A stretch of DNA of 64,000 nucleotides, taken from NCBI GenBank assembly GCA_905479105.1, contig CAJQLE010000003.1, forward strand, positions 496,001 through 560,000. The letters are read 5' to 3'. Every line of letters starts with the position of its first letter. The first letter of the stretch is position 1. The DNA is from an uncultured Flavobacteriales bacterium (lineage in GTDB: Bacteria; Bacteroidota; Bacteroidia; Flavobacteriales_G; Salibacteraceae). The position numbers and the translations under genes were made by a program. Below are positions 18,216 to 29,072 of this stretch, in pieces. Below the pieces are notes generated by a model, which saw nothing but the letters and a program-made list of their open reading frames with translations, did not search any database and was not told where the DNA came from.

Positions 18216-19232
18216 ATGATTGATTTTAGAAGTGATACAGTAACTCAGCCCACCATGAAAATGAAGGAGGTAATGCTGAATGCTCCCCTTGGTGATGATG
18301 TTTTTCGTGATGATCCGACCATTAATATTTTAGAAGAAAAGGCGGCTGAAATGTTTGGGAAAGAAGGTGCGTTGTTTTGCCCTTCAGGAACCATGACAAA
18401 TCAGATTGCGATCAACGTTCACACCATTCCAGGTGATGATGTGATCTGTGATAAGCTTTCACACATTTATAATTATGAGGGTGGCGGAATTGCAAAAAAT
18501 TCTGGTGCCTCTGTGCGTTTATTGGAAGGAGACAGTGGTCGATTTACAGCCGATATGGTTAAAGGAGCTATTAACCCGGATGATATTCACCTACCCATTT
18601 CTAGATTGGTTTCGGCCGAAAATACCTGCAATAAAGGTGGTGGTGTTATTTGGGATTCATCTGAACTGGAGCGTATTGCAGTTTTGTGTAAAAAGAATGG
18701 ATTGAGTTTTCACTTGGATGGAGCGCGCTTGTTTAATGCGTTAGTCGAAACAAGGGAGACAACTGAGTCAGTAGGAAATACATTTGATACGATCTCTATA
18801 TGCTTGAGCAAAGGATTAGGCTGCCCCATTGGATCTTTGCTCATTGGTGATGCACAGTTTATTCATCAATCAAGAAGAGTCAGAAAGGTGTTGGGCGGTG
18901 GAATGCGTCAGGCAGGTATGCTTGCTGCAGCAGGAATTTATGCGCTGGATTATCATGTAGATAGACTCAAAGAAGATCACGAAAAGGCAAAGGAAATTGC
19001 AGACGTCCTAGCAAATTGCTCTTGGGTGAAGTCAGTAATACCTTGCCAAACAAATATCATTGTTGCTGAACTAAATGATAATGTGGATCAGACGAAAATC
19101 CTAGATAAATTGAAAAGCAAAGGTTTGTTGACGGTAGGTTTTGGAGCAGGTAAGATTCGCTTTGTCACGCATTTGAATATTTCAAACGCGATGGTAGAAG
19201 ATGCAAAACAAATATTGAAAACATTGATATAA
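18216..19232 (+). CDS. ltaE: Low-specificity L-threonine aldolase
   Basis: A 338-residue PLP enzyme of the aromatic amino-acid beta-eliminating lyase/threonine aldolase family, cleaving L-threonine or L-allo-threonine to glycine and acetaldehyde. The opening MIDFRSDTVTQPTMKM is diagnostic. The cofactor Lys is K199 in SICLSKGLGCPIGS, the Asp ligand is in FHLDGARLFNA, and the His that stacks on PLP is in CDKLSHIYNYEGGG. The length is standard. It lies 1 base after the methyltransferase, so coupling is likely, though no metabolic link is obvious. Confidence 0.94.
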   Translation: MIDFRSDTVTQPTMKMKEVMLNAPLGDDVFRDDPTINILEEKAAEMFGKEGALFCPSGTMTNQIAINVHTIPGDDVICDKLSHIYNYEGGGIAKNSGASVRLLEGDSGRFTADMVKGAINPDDIHLPISRLVSAENTCNKGGGVIWDSSELERIAVLCKKNGLSFHLDGARLFNALVETRETTESVGNTFDTISICLSKGLGCPIGSLLIGDAQFIHQSRRVRKVLGGGMRQAGMLAAAGIYALDYHVDRLKEDHEKAKEIADVLANCSWVKSVIPCQTNIIVAELNDNVDQTKILDKLKSKGLLTVGFGAGKIRFVTHLNISNAMVEDAKQILKTLI

Positions 19233-19257
19233 TGCAGATTAGATATACTTTTATAAA

Positions 19258-19983
19258 ATGATGAAAAAAGCACTTTTTGGTATGGCCCTTTTGGGTTGTT
19301 TCACTTTCACCGCTTGTGATGAACTATTAAACCTGGAGGACTTTGAGGGTGAGAGGATCGTTTTGGGCCTTAAGGAGGCGTTGGCACATGGAACTGATAC
19401 AGCAGTAGTTAATCTTTCAGCTTCAGATGGATATTTTAAAGATCAAGCGGTCAAAATATTACTACCTGCAGAAGCGCAACCGATTTATAGCAAATTGAAT
19501 AGCATTCCATTGATTAGTGATCTTCTTGATGAGACAATTTTAGCTATTAACCGTGCAGCTGAAGATGCTGCAAATGAGGCAAAACCAATCTTTATTGATG
19601 CAATAACTGAAATCACCATTGAAGACGGTTTGTCCATATTGAATGGCACAGATACGGCTGCTACCAAATACTTAAAAGACAAAACTTACTCACGGCTTTT
19701 TGATGCGTTTAAACCTAAAATTGAAACTTCACTGAGTAAGGAAATTGTATTGGGTGTCTCTGCAGAGCAGTCTTATGCTACTCTTATTGATACTTACAAT
19801 ACTGCATCCTTCAACGGGTTTTTATTTGATGAAATAGAATCTAACTCTTTGAGTGAACATACTACCAATCGTGCTTTAACTGGCATGTTTAAAAAGGTGG
19901 GCGATGAAGAAAAGTTGATTCGTGAAGACCCCGCTCACCGAGTCACTGAACTTTTGGAGGAAGTATTTGGCTCTGGAAACTAA
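19258..19983 (+). CDS. DUF4197 lipoprotein
   Basis: A 241-residue lipoprotein. The signal peptide ends in a lipobox (TFTACDELL, Cys about residue 20). The mature part matches the DUF4197 pattern: GLKEALAHGTDTAVVNLSAS near residue 38, FKDQAVKILLPAE, then a long helical region with ATKYLKDKTYSRLFDAFKPK. The fold is alpha-helical and the function is not known. It ends the run that began with the M16 peptidase. Its stop codon overlaps by 4 bases the stop of the convergent PafA-type gene, leaving no room for a separate terminator. Confidence 0.85.
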   Translation: MMKKALFGMALLGCFTFTACDELLNLEDFEGERIVLGLKEALAHGTDTAVVNLSASDGYFKDQAVKILLPAEAQPIYSKLNSIPLISDLLDETILAINRAAEDAANEAKPIFIDAITEITIEDGLSILNGTDTAATKYLKDKTYSRLFDAFKPKIETSLSKEIVLGVSAEQSYATLIDTYNTASFNGFLFDEIESNSLSEHTTNRALTGMFKKVGDEEKLIREDPAHRVTELLEEVFGSGN

Positions 19984-21602
19984 GGTTTTTTTATGGCGCC
20001 AATTATTGGTCTATGGTCAGAAAGCATTGGAAATGCTGTTGAAGTAATAATGCTAATGGTTGGTGCAATTTGAGTTATCTCAATAGGATTTAACTCAACG
20101 CCATGCTTAATGCCAAAACCATAAAAGAAGATTGGAACGTGCGAATCGTAATTGTAAGATGAACCGTGCGTGGTTCCTTGATTACCATATTCCATCCATC
20201 CTGGTAAGAATTGAATGACCATGTCTCCTGATCGTAAAGGACTCCATCCGTTTTGAGCCATAGAAGCAAATTGGTCCTGAGGTAGGGGATGTTGCAATTC
20301 CGAACTACTTAAGACAGAGGCAACTCCTGGAAAATTTATTGAGAATTTATTGATTTCCTTGAGAATATCTTCTTCGTCTACTTTTTGAGATTCTATAAGG
20401 TTCTGATTTAAGAAGATTTGCTGATTACTGTAATTTAGTATCCATTCTCCTTCCCCAAAAGTTGAGTTTAATCGAGCATCCAATTCTTTTTCGTAGCGTT
20501 CTGTTTCAAAGTAATCTGTAGGTATTTTGTGATCTTTGAGATAAGATGGCACCTGTGCAGCAGCATGATCTGCGGTCAGAAAAAGGGTGTAATTATCTTG
20601 CCCGATTCTCTCATTGAGTGATGAAATCAATTCAGCGATTTCGAGGTCGAGCCGAATGTAGGTGTCTTCAATCTCTATGGATTGAGGGCCGAATGCATGT
20701 CCAATGATATCAGGTGATGAAAACGAAATGGTCAAAAGGTCGAGGAACTCGTCATTTCCCAAATCTTCATTGATAATGGCCTGTTCGGCAAACTGCCTAA
20801 CTATTGTGTTTCCGAAAGGTGAATTGGCAAATGCGTAATAAGCTTTGTCTTTTATTAATCGAGGCAAATCGTATGGAAAAACGGGATATCCATTTTCATT
20901 ATAGATCTTCTCATATGGGGTATTATCCTCGGTACTTTCAGTGTATTTTTCGATGGCAAGTAAAGTTTGCCAGCCATCTTTTGCCAGCTTATCTGCATTC
21001 TTATGTCCGTTGAATGTTTTGACCCATTTTGGTAAATTCTCCATGTAGTGATCGCTTGAAATAAAATTCCCTGTCTCAAAGTCCATCCAATAGGCACCGT
21101 CTGCACTATGTCCTGCGGGTAAAATAGCGGCACGGTCTTTTATTGAAATCCCAATGGATTTCCCTCTAAACTGTGTAGATACTTTGAAAGCATCACCTAA
21201 TGTAGGCGCAAGAAGCCTAGAAGGCGACATTTTGCCTTGATCACTTTTAGTACCGACACCCTTCCGCGTGGAGTCTGCAACACAATAAACCATTCGATTC
21301 TCATTTCGGTCAAACCAATTATTAGCGATAATGCCATTGTTCATCGGTGTGGATCCAGTGAAAATTGATGCATGTCCAGGACCTGTGTAAGTAGGGATAT
21401 AATTGTAATGCGCGTTTTTACATAGAAATCCTTCGCGCATGAGTTTTTTAAAACCATCCTCTGAATACTTATCCCAATAGCGATAGATATAATCCATTCT
21501 CATTTGGTCTACAACAACGCCAACTACTAGTTTAGGTTGTTCCTGTGCTTCTGTGCAAAAAGACAAGAGACTAAGAAGAATTATTAATGTGAAGTTTTTC
21601 AT
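19980..21602 (-). CDS. pafA: PafA-type alkaline phosphatase
   Basis: A 540-residue secreted phosphomonoesterase of the alkaline phosphatase superfamily. I start it at the ATG at 21602 (MKNFTLIILLSLLSFCTEAQ), which gives a clean signal peptide and overlaps the crcB stop as ATGA; a start at 21677 would lie inside crcB. By spacing, the nucleophile is Thr73 in TYTGPGHASI, with Asn94, Lys155 and Arg157 (IKDRAA) corresponding to the PafA substrate-binding set. Metal ligands appear in VVDQMRMDY, DIIGHAFGP, FLTADHAA and GTTHGS. It releases phosphate in the periplasm. Last gene of the pyrG run. Confidence 0.9.
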   Translation of the reverse strand: MKNFTLIILLSLLSFCTEAQEQPKLVVGVVVDQMRMDYIYRYWDKYSEDGFKKLMREGFLCKNAHYNYIPTYTGPGHASIFTGSTPMNNGIIANNWFDRNENRMVYCVADSTRKGVGTKSDQGKMSPSRLLAPTLGDAFKVSTQFRGKSIGISIKDRAAILPAGHSADGAYWMDFETGNFISSDHYMENLPKWVKTFNGHKNADKLAKDGWQTLLAIEKYTESTEDNTPYEKIYNENGYPVFPYDLPRLIKDKAYYAFANSPFGNTIVRQFAEQAIINEDLGNDEFLDLLTISFSSPDIIGHAFGPQSIEIEDTYIRLDLEIAELISSLNERIGQDNYTLFLTADHAAAQVPSYLKDHKIPTDYFETERYEKELDARLNSTFGEGEWILNYSNQQIFLNQNLIESQKVDEEDILKEINKFSINFPGVASVLSSSELQHPLPQDQFASMAQNGWSPLRSGDMVIQFLPGWMEYGNQGTTHGSSYNYDSHVPIFFYGFGIKHGVELNPIEITQIAPTISIITSTAFPMLSDHRPIIGAIKKP

Positions 21603-21967
21603 TTGATCGATTTTGAAATCAGGAATAATATCATCAAGCACATAAAAACACTTATCAGAATATTTGCGGTTGCCCAAATAAATTGGCCGTTTTTTAAAAG
21701 TTGAAATGTTTCCAGACTGAATGTAGAGAAAGTGCTGAAACCTCCACAGACTCCAATGGCTAGAAATAAATACAGTGTCTGGTTGGAGAGAGGTGAAACC
21801 TTATAGAAAACAATTCCTAAAATGGCCGTACTTAGAATGTTAGATGCGAGAGTAGCATACGGAAGAGCACTTAATGAGATTCCCCTGATCAAATAGCTTA
21901 ATCCGAACCTCAGCAAGCTTCCCAAACCACCGCCAATAAAAACCGCTAAAGCTCCAATGAGATTCAT
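21599..21967 (-). CDS. crcB: Fluoride exporter CrcB/Fluc
   Basis: A 122-residue four-helix protein of the fluoride channel family, acting as a double-barrelled dimer in the inner membrane. The opening GGGLGSLLRFGLSYL and the central GVCGGFSTFSTFSLETFQLL, which carries the conserved Phe-box and sodium-site sequence, are diagnostic. Only one copy is seen, implying a homodimer. It overlaps both neighbours by 4 bases (PAP2 upstream, PafA downstream). No fluoride riboswitch can precede it, because its start lies inside the upstream coding sequence. Confidence 0.95.
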   Translation of the reverse strand: MNLIGALAVFIGGGLGSLLRFGLSYLIRGISLSALPYATLASNILSTAILGIVFYKVSPLSNQTLYLFLAIGVCGGFSTFSTFSLETFQLLKNGQFIWATANILISVFMCLMILFLISKSIK

Positions 21968-22527
21968 CGTATTTTGAATCTTTTAATGGAATAAACCATT
22001 GTTTTATAAATTATCCACGCAATTAACCCACCTAAGATGAATCCTCCAATTACATCAAAAAAGTAATGCTTTCCCAGATAAATACGCGAATACCCGTTTG
22101 CAAAAGCGAATGATAGCATCGCCATAGTTATCCAACGGTTTTTAAGTATCAACGACACCAACACTGCCAAACCCATTGTATTAGCTGCGTGGGATGACAC
22201 AAAACCATATTGGCCCCCACAGCCGTGTGGAAGCTTCAACAGATCGATTAATGATGCCTCGTGACAAGGCCTTAGTCTTAAAAAATATTCTTTGAACAAC
22301 ACTGAAATCTGATCCGTAAACACAAGGTTGAGAATAATGGCTATTAAAATGACAAGACTGTGCTTCCAACCAAAGACCTTGTTGAAAAGGAATAAGAGTC
22401 CTAGATAAAGAGGTATCCAAGTCTTTTTATCGCTAATCGCGATCATCAATATATCAGCAGAATCATTGCTGAAATGATTGATGATTAGAGTAAGTGCTTG
22501 ATCTATTTGAATGATTGTTTCAAGCAT
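21964..22527 (-). CDS. PAP2 superfamily membrane phosphatase
   Basis: A 187-residue integral-membrane phosphatase with the three PAP2 motifs: KEYFLRLRP (motif 1), SSHAANTMG (motif 2, catalytic His) and YSRIYLGKHYFFDVIGG (motif 3). About five hydrophobic helices are present. Such enzymes dephosphorylate undecaprenyl pyrophosphate, lipid A or phosphatidate in the periplasmic leaflet; which one applies here cannot be decided. It starts 8 bases after pyrG and overlaps crcB, so it is part of that transcript. Confidence 0.92.
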   Translation of the reverse strand: MLETIIQIDQALTLIINHFSNDSADILMIAISDKKTWIPLYLGLLFLFNKVFGWKHSLVILIAIILNLVFTDQISVLFKEYFLRLRPCHEASLIDLLKLPHGCGGQYGFVSSHAANTMGLAVLVSLILKNRWITMAMLSFAFANGYSRIYLGKHYFFDVIGGFILGGLIAWIIYKTMVYSIKRFKIR

Positions 22528-22535
22528 AGAATTCT

Positions 22536-24183
<1,648 letters not shown>

Positions 24184-24186
24184 AAC

Positions 24187-24194
24187 CAAAGTTA
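24187..24194 (-). promoter_or_regulatory. pyrG promoter -7 element TAACTTTG
   Basis: TAACTTTG fits TAnnTTTG. With the usual ~4-base distance to the first transcribed base, transcription should begin at or near the CCC at 24183-24181, giving a leader of only ~25 bases. Confidence 0.55.
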
Positions 24195-24240
24195 AGATTA
24201 GATATCGGCTAGACTATGAAAAACTGAAAATTTATTAAGC

Positions 24241-26547
24241 CTAGAAATTGACCTTTAATCCAGCAGAAGGCATAAAAGGTAATTGGTTCACCCGCTCGAA
24301 GTTAACTCTGTCGAAATAGAAAATATTCTCACGGTTATACGCATTCGTCACTCCAATATTCGCTTCAAGTGTGGAGCTAGTTGAAAGGATGATTTCACGT
24401 TTGAGTGTCATGTCAAGGCGATGATAATAAGGTAAACGACCTCCATTTAATTCGCCATACACTATTCCAAGTTCACCATTTGTGTTGATTATGTCGGTAG
24501 ATGTTCCATTTTGAAAAGTATACTGCTCATAGAAGCCTTGAGTCTGAGTGAATGGAAAGCCAGAGCCCATGTTCCAACGAACGTCAAATTCCCACAACCT
24601 GGTTTTTCCAAATTTGTATGAACCGACAAGGTTTACATTATGTCTTCTGTCAAATACAGGTGAATATTCTTGAACTCCATCCCAACGAACAGTTTTTCCA
24701 AGGGAATAAACCGCATACAAATTGATGCTTGGTAAGTCATAGTTGAACACGAAGTCCACACCGTATGCGTCACCTGTTTCAATAATATAATCTAAATAAA
24801 GATATGGGTCCAAGCCCGGCTCTGGATTGTCAAAAACCTTGTTCCGGTTAATGTTGGTCAGTTGAGTAAATCGCTTGTAATAGCCTTCCACGTTTAAGCT
24901 AAACCTTCTTGTGAAATCAATTTCGGCACCCAAAATAAAGTGGTTTGCCTTCTGAAGTGAATGCTTAACCTCTCTAACCTCTCCGTTTATATTAGTAACT
25001 TCATCTTGCAATGTACTTGGTCCTGAAATGAAACCGTTGAATAGATTAACAACGTCACGATCAGAGTTTGCAGCAATGAGGTTTTGACTATAAACACCAG
25101 CAGCTAGTTTCAATCTGAAATTGTCTGTCACATTATACTTGGCACCAAAACGAGGTTCGAATGAAGGGGTGCTCAATGATGCGTAATAATGAATGCGGAA
25201 ACTTGGGTCAATAACAAGGTTTCCAAATTTCTTCTTGTACCGAATGTAGCCAGCGAGTTCCGTGGTATTTTCTTGCTGACTAACTTCCCTATTTGCTGCG
25301 TTAAAGTAATAGAAGTCTGTGGAGAAGCCAATGATTTCAATGCCGTATTTAATTTCGTCATCGCCCTTGAAGTATGTAAATCCGAGGCCACCATTGAAAC
25401 CATTAATAGCACTTGTTCTATCTCTGAGGTTTTCCTCTTGAAGTCTTATCTGGTAAGAGGAGTATGCGAAGTTTCCTTCAATTAAAACAGGACTGCTTGA
25501 AGGTATTAAGATAAAGTTTCCTCCAACTCCCACATTGTTCCAGTTCAAGTCCGATACAGCTTGATACCTAACTTGGTCATCATAGTATAAGCCAAAGATG
25601 TTTGCTTTACTACCGTTTTCGCCATTGAAAGTAACTTTCCCATAAAGGTCAGTAAAGTTGAAGGGCAAGCCTTCTGGATCGATGTATTCATATAAAACCC
25701 TTGAGCTTTGGTCGAGGTAACTATGCTTCGCACTGAAAATAGATGTTACACCAGCGCCTCCAATTTTCTTTGGTTTGGAGATTGGGATTTGGGCGTTAAT
25801 TTTTGCTCCAAATGTGCTTACGGAAGCATTTCCCTCAAACTCATTTTGATTACCATCAATTGTGGTTACATCCATAATAGAAGAGATCCGGCCGCCATAT
25901 TCAGCACCGAAACCACCCGTGTAAATGTCAGCGTTTCGTATAATGTCAGTATCAAATACAGAGAACAAACCGATGGAGTGAAATGGGTTATAAACGATCA
26001 TTCCGTCCATCATTACCTTGTTTTGAACTGGTGAACCACCTCTAATGTATAATTGCCCACCTTGATCTCCTGTAAATACAACGCCCGGCAGTACCTGCAT
26101 GTATTGAGCAATATCTGGCTCTCCACCAATACTAGGGAGCTTGTCGATTTCTTTTGGCGTAATTTTTTGCACTGACATCTTCACTTCATTTCGTGCTTCT
26201 GCTCTATCAGCAGAGACATCGAAAGTTTCCAAAAGCTTCGCTTCTTGCGCTGCAAATAACTTTTTATTCAGTATTTGTCCAGATTTCACACTCAGGTTTT
26301 CGCTTATTTTCTCATAACCAAGTGCTTCTGCAATCAGGTTGTAATCACCAGACGGCACTTTTGTGATGGAGTAATATCCGTTAACATCTGTAGATGTTCC
26401 TAGCTGAGTGCCTTCTAAATAAACATTTATAAAGATGATCGGCTCACCCGAAGCTTTATCGTACACAAAACCTCTGATTGTTCCTGTTTGGGCTAGAGTA
26501 AGTAAACTAAAAAGTCCAAAAGAAAAAGTAAGTAACCAACGCATCAT
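24241..26547 (-). CDS. TonB-dependent receptor with regulatory-like N-domain
   Basis: A 768-residue outer-membrane receptor. A signal peptide (to LTLAQ) precedes a carboxypeptidase-regulatory-like domain (GTIRGFVYDKASGEPIIFIN), then the plug (LPSIGGEPDIAQYMQVLPGV; GQLYIRGGSPVQNKVMMDGM) and a barrel that ends in a terminal aromatic (LKVNF). There is no DUF4249 or SusD gene beside it. Its plug is close in style to the receptor at 3786-6158, pointing to one paralogous family. It is separated from pyrG by 82 bases holding the pyrG promoter, so it is likely a single-gene unit. Confidence 0.92.
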   Translation of the reverse strand: MMRWLLTFSFGLFSLLTLAQTGTIRGFVYDKASGEPIIFINVYLEGTQLGTSTDVNGYYSITKVPSGDYNLIAEALGYEKISENLSVKSGQILNKKLFAAQEAKLLETFDVSADRAEARNEVKMSVQKITPKEIDKLPSIGGEPDIAQYMQVLPGVVFTGDQGGQLYIRGGSPVQNKVMMDGMIVYNPFHSIGLFSVFDTDIIRNADIYTGGFGAEYGGRISSIMDVTTIDGNQNEFEGNASVSTFGAKINAQIPISKPKKIGGAGVTSIFSAKHSYLDQSSRVLYEYIDPEGLPFNFTDLYGKVTFNGENGSKANIFGLYYDDQVRYQAVSDLNWNNVGVGGNFILIPSSSPVLIEGNFAYSSYQIRLQEENLRDRTSAINGFNGGLGFTYFKGDDEIKYGIEIIGFSTDFYYFNAANREVSQQENTTELAGYIRYKKKFGNLVIDPSFRIHYYASLSTPSFEPRFGAKYNVTDNFRLKLAAGVYSQNLIAANSDRDVVNLFNGFISGPSTLQDEVTNINGEVREVKHSLQKANHFILGAEIDFTRRFSLNVEGYYKRFTQLTNINRNKVFDNPEPGLDPYLYLDYIIETGDAYGVDFVFNYDLPSINLYAVYSLGKTVRWDGVQEYSPVFDRRHNVNLVGSYKFGKTRLWEFDVRWNMGSGFPFTQTQGFYEQYTFQNGTSTDIINTNGELGIVYGELNGGRLPYYHRLDMTLKREIILSTSSTLEANIGVTNAYNRENIFYFDRVNFERVNQLPFMPSAGLKVNF

Positions 26548-26569
26548 AGGAAATAGAAATTAGGAGGCC

Positions 26570-26577
26570 CAAAAATA
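26570..26577 (-). promoter_or_regulatory. Promoter -7 element TATTTTTG for the TonB receptor
   Basis: A minus-strand TATTTTTG match to TAnnTTTG, 23 bases before the start at 26547. The -33 partner is not clear, and the A/T-rich context lowers its weight. Confidence 0.35.
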
Positions 26578-26659
26578 GCATTAGATCGTTTGCGCTGGTA
26601 TATCAATAAATAAGCTGTCGGTTTAATCTCGTAAAAGGCGTTATTCTTAGATAAGCGGA

Positions 26660-27205
26660 TTACTTTCTCCCTCCTTTTGAAAAGGTTTTTTGATAATATG
26701 GGTTATTCAGATCAGATATTATCACGCCCTTGCTGGTTGAGGCGTGAACGAATTTATTATTCTGCAGATAAACCCCTACGTGAGAGCTTTTTTTCTTGTT
26801 AATGTCAAAGAAAACTAGATCACCCTCGCTCAAAGAAGATTTTGAAACCTTAGAACAAGCTTCGTCAATTTCTTTCGTTGTTCGAGGTAATGATTTGTGA
26901 TAAACGTTGGAATAAAGCTGACCAATAAATCCAGAACAATCAGCACCAGATTTCGAAGTGCCGCCATATTTGTACGGCACGCGATACCAATCATCGATAA
27001 ACTCATAGAGCGTAATATTCGTGATGTTATTTGAACTAACACCTAAAGCACTAGCGTACTTGCTTTTTATGGAAGAAGAATTAGAATGAGTGATTTCAGT
27101 TTTATGCTTTGACTTTTTCTTGACGGCTCGCTTGTTTCGCGAACAAGAAACTTGTGTCACAACTGCGATCAAGAGTATAAAGCGAAAAAGGATATTTACC
27201 TTCAT
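26660..27205 (-). CDS. NlpC/P60 (C40) peptidoglycan hydrolase, lipoprotein
   Basis: A 181-residue exported cysteine peptidase predicted to cut peptide stems in peptidoglycan. A signal peptide with lipobox-like VTQVSC (Cys about residue 21) is followed by a basic linker and then the NlpC/P60 domain. The catalytic Cys is in GGTSKSGADCSGFIGQLY, His in KKSSHVGVYL, and a third polar residue in FVHAST. The length and domain order resemble E. coli Spr/MepS. It stands alone on the minus strand between the receptor and the T9SS protein. Confidence 0.92.
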   Translation of the reverse strand: MKVNILFRFILLIAVVTQVSCSRNKRAVKKKSKHKTEITHSNSSSIKSKYASALGVSSNNITNITLYEFIDDWYRVPYKYGGTSKSGADCSGFIGQLYSNVYHKSLPRTTKEIDEACSKVSKSSLSEGDLVFFDINKKKSSHVGVYLQNNKFVHASTSKGVIISDLNNPYYQKTFSKGGRK

Positions 27206-27296
27206 TTGCCAATTCTAGCCTTTAAAAGAAGAGGGTTAACAAAGGCAGATTCCTATTTATCAAACAGGACTTTTTGAAAAGCATGAGAAGTAAAGC

Positions 27297-28958
27297 TTAT
27301 TCGATAATGAGCCGTTCAGATTGAGCCTTTCCATTTAACGTTATGGTCAATATATAGACCCCTTTGGGGAAATGCCTTACATCAATCTGTTTTGGACTTT
27401 TGCAATTAGTCTCGGTCATCACTGATTGACCAAGGAAATTAAAGATGTTGACTACTTCAATGTTCTCCGAAGATTCAATATTTATGATTGAAGAACTTGG
27501 ATTTGGAAATATGCGAAGTTTGTTTTTTTGAGTGCTTTCAATGCTCAAAGGAGAAGACAGTTTGGTAAACTTTCCAGCCGAAGAACGAGCAAACCAAAGT
27601 CCAAATTCCTCTCCATTACTATTTGCTGCCGTATCCACAAAAGCAGAAGTCATAAGCGTTATGGCAGCTCCTGATAAGCTGTAATTATCTAAATTCAAAC
27701 CAGAAGAAGAGAATTTTTCTCCGTTGGAAAATAAATCTACTTTGTAATTGGCCGTGGGCAGTGAAATATAGCTTGAGAACTCACCGTAATTCACATCAGA
27801 AAATAAATCAGAATTTAATATTGAGGTTTCTTTTAGACCTGCCGATCCGAAGTCAGTGGAGGCGTTGAAGAAAATGATATCTGTATTTGAGCCTATGGAT
27901 GCAGAGGTTTGTGCCTCACTCATATAAATATCTAAAGGCACTATCGGATCGAAATTTGAACCATTAAGACCAGAAATAATCGCAATCAATTCTTCGCTTG
28001 CATTTACATTGATTGACTTGGAGAAAAACGATTCGTTCGGACCGCTTGCGCTATCGGAGCTTAATTTAATGACCAGTTCGATTCCTGACGGAAATGTTAG
28101 AGAGCCAGATGCCGATTGGAAATCAAAGCTGTTTATTCCCAAAGCCTCATTTACATAAAGGTCGATTTCGGCTAATTCAGGGTCAGCACTGTTATGCAGA
28201 AACTGGATTTTACCATTGCTAATTGGAAGGCTATATGCATTGCCTTGTGACGTTATGACGTCAACTGCGAGAGATGGCCCATTGCTGTTTGAGTCAGGGT
28301 TCTCGAATCCACTGACAAGAACAATGAGAGAGCTGTCTTCTAAGTTATTTGAGGCCAAGAAAGCATCAAATTCTCCAGCGGCAAATTGATTGTTCAACTG
28401 TTTGAGGCGAAACCTATAGTTTGAGGTTTCAATTTCACTGTATTCAGAGAACTCACTGTAGCCCAAATCAGATTCTAATTCAGTGTACAATTCCCGAGTT
28501 TCGGAAATGGAAATTCTTTCTAAGTCAGTTACGGCATGATGAAAAATTACATCTGAGTACCCCGAAAACAGTGAAAATTCTCGAGCCTCAGGTGTACGAT
28601 AGAAATTAAGTGGTTTGAAGTGCGAATAAGACACCGTAGAGTCTAAGATTCCGGAGGCAATCATGACATATTTTTCTCCTACGGTAAGACTGTCTCGATA
28701 AATGAAGATCGGGTTTAAGGTATCGGTACTCGATGAGTCACAGATTCTTAGTTCAGCTTCTATAACAGCTGGAAAAGAAATAATGCCTGTAGACTGACGA
28801 AAAGAAATATTGTCAGCAATTTTTGTATTCGAAAGCCAAATGTCAATAGTGTGGAGACTTGTATCTGCAATAGCATGAACCAATTGAACAGAAGCATTCT
28901 GTGCATTGATTAAGCCGTTGAATAAAAGAAAGGCTGTAAATGATACTGTAAACTTCAT
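27297..28958 (-). CDS. T9SS cargo protein with DUF4397 repeats
   Basis: A 553-residue secreted protein. I use the ATG at 28958 because MKFTVSFTAFLLFNGLINAQ is a proper signal peptide; an ATG 19 codons upstream would bury it. Two DUF4397-like units start at about residue 24 (VQLVHAIADTSLHTIDIWLS) and about 245 (KIQFLHNSADPELAEIDLYV). The C-terminus is a type A type IX secretion signal: LRIFPNPSSSIINIES, NIFNFLGQSV and FPKGVYILTI. It should be exported by T9SS and anchored or released at the surface. No enzymatic motif is seen. Confidence 0.9.
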   Translation of the reverse strand: MKFTVSFTAFLLFNGLINAQNASVQLVHAIADTSLHTIDIWLSNTKIADNISFRQSTGIISFPAVIEAELRICDSSSTDTLNPIFIYRDSLTVGEKYVMIASGILDSTVSYSHFKPLNFYRTPEAREFSLFSGYSDVIFHHAVTDLERISISETRELYTELESDLGYSEFSEYSEIETSNYRFRLKQLNNQFAAGEFDAFLASNNLEDSSLIVLVSGFENPDSNSNGPSLAVDVITSQGNAYSLPISNGKIQFLHNSADPELAEIDLYVNEALGINSFDFQSASGSLTFPSGIELVIKLSSDSASGPNESFFSKSINVNASEELIAIISGLNGSNFDPIVPLDIYMSEAQTSASIGSNTDIIFFNASTDFGSAGLKETSILNSDLFSDVNYGEFSSYISLPTANYKVDLFSNGEKFSSSGLNLDNYSLSGAAITLMTSAFVDTAANSNGEEFGLWFARSSAGKFTKLSSPLSIESTQKNKLRIFPNPSSSIINIESSENIEVVNIFNFLGQSVMTETNCKSPKQIDVRHFPKGVYILTITLNGKAQSERLIIE

Positions 28959-29072
28959 TTTCAAAATTGGATGGTGTGAAGATAATGAGCTTTGTGAACT
29001 ATCAATTCTTTGCAAGAACGAAAGACGAGGAGAAACAAGTAATAGTTACCTTAGAAGCTTAATTTTAAAAAT

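Noticed and set aside
21599-21990. Fluoride riboswitch before crcB
   Set aside because: The crcB start lies inside the upstream PAP2 gene, leaving no leader for a riboswitch.
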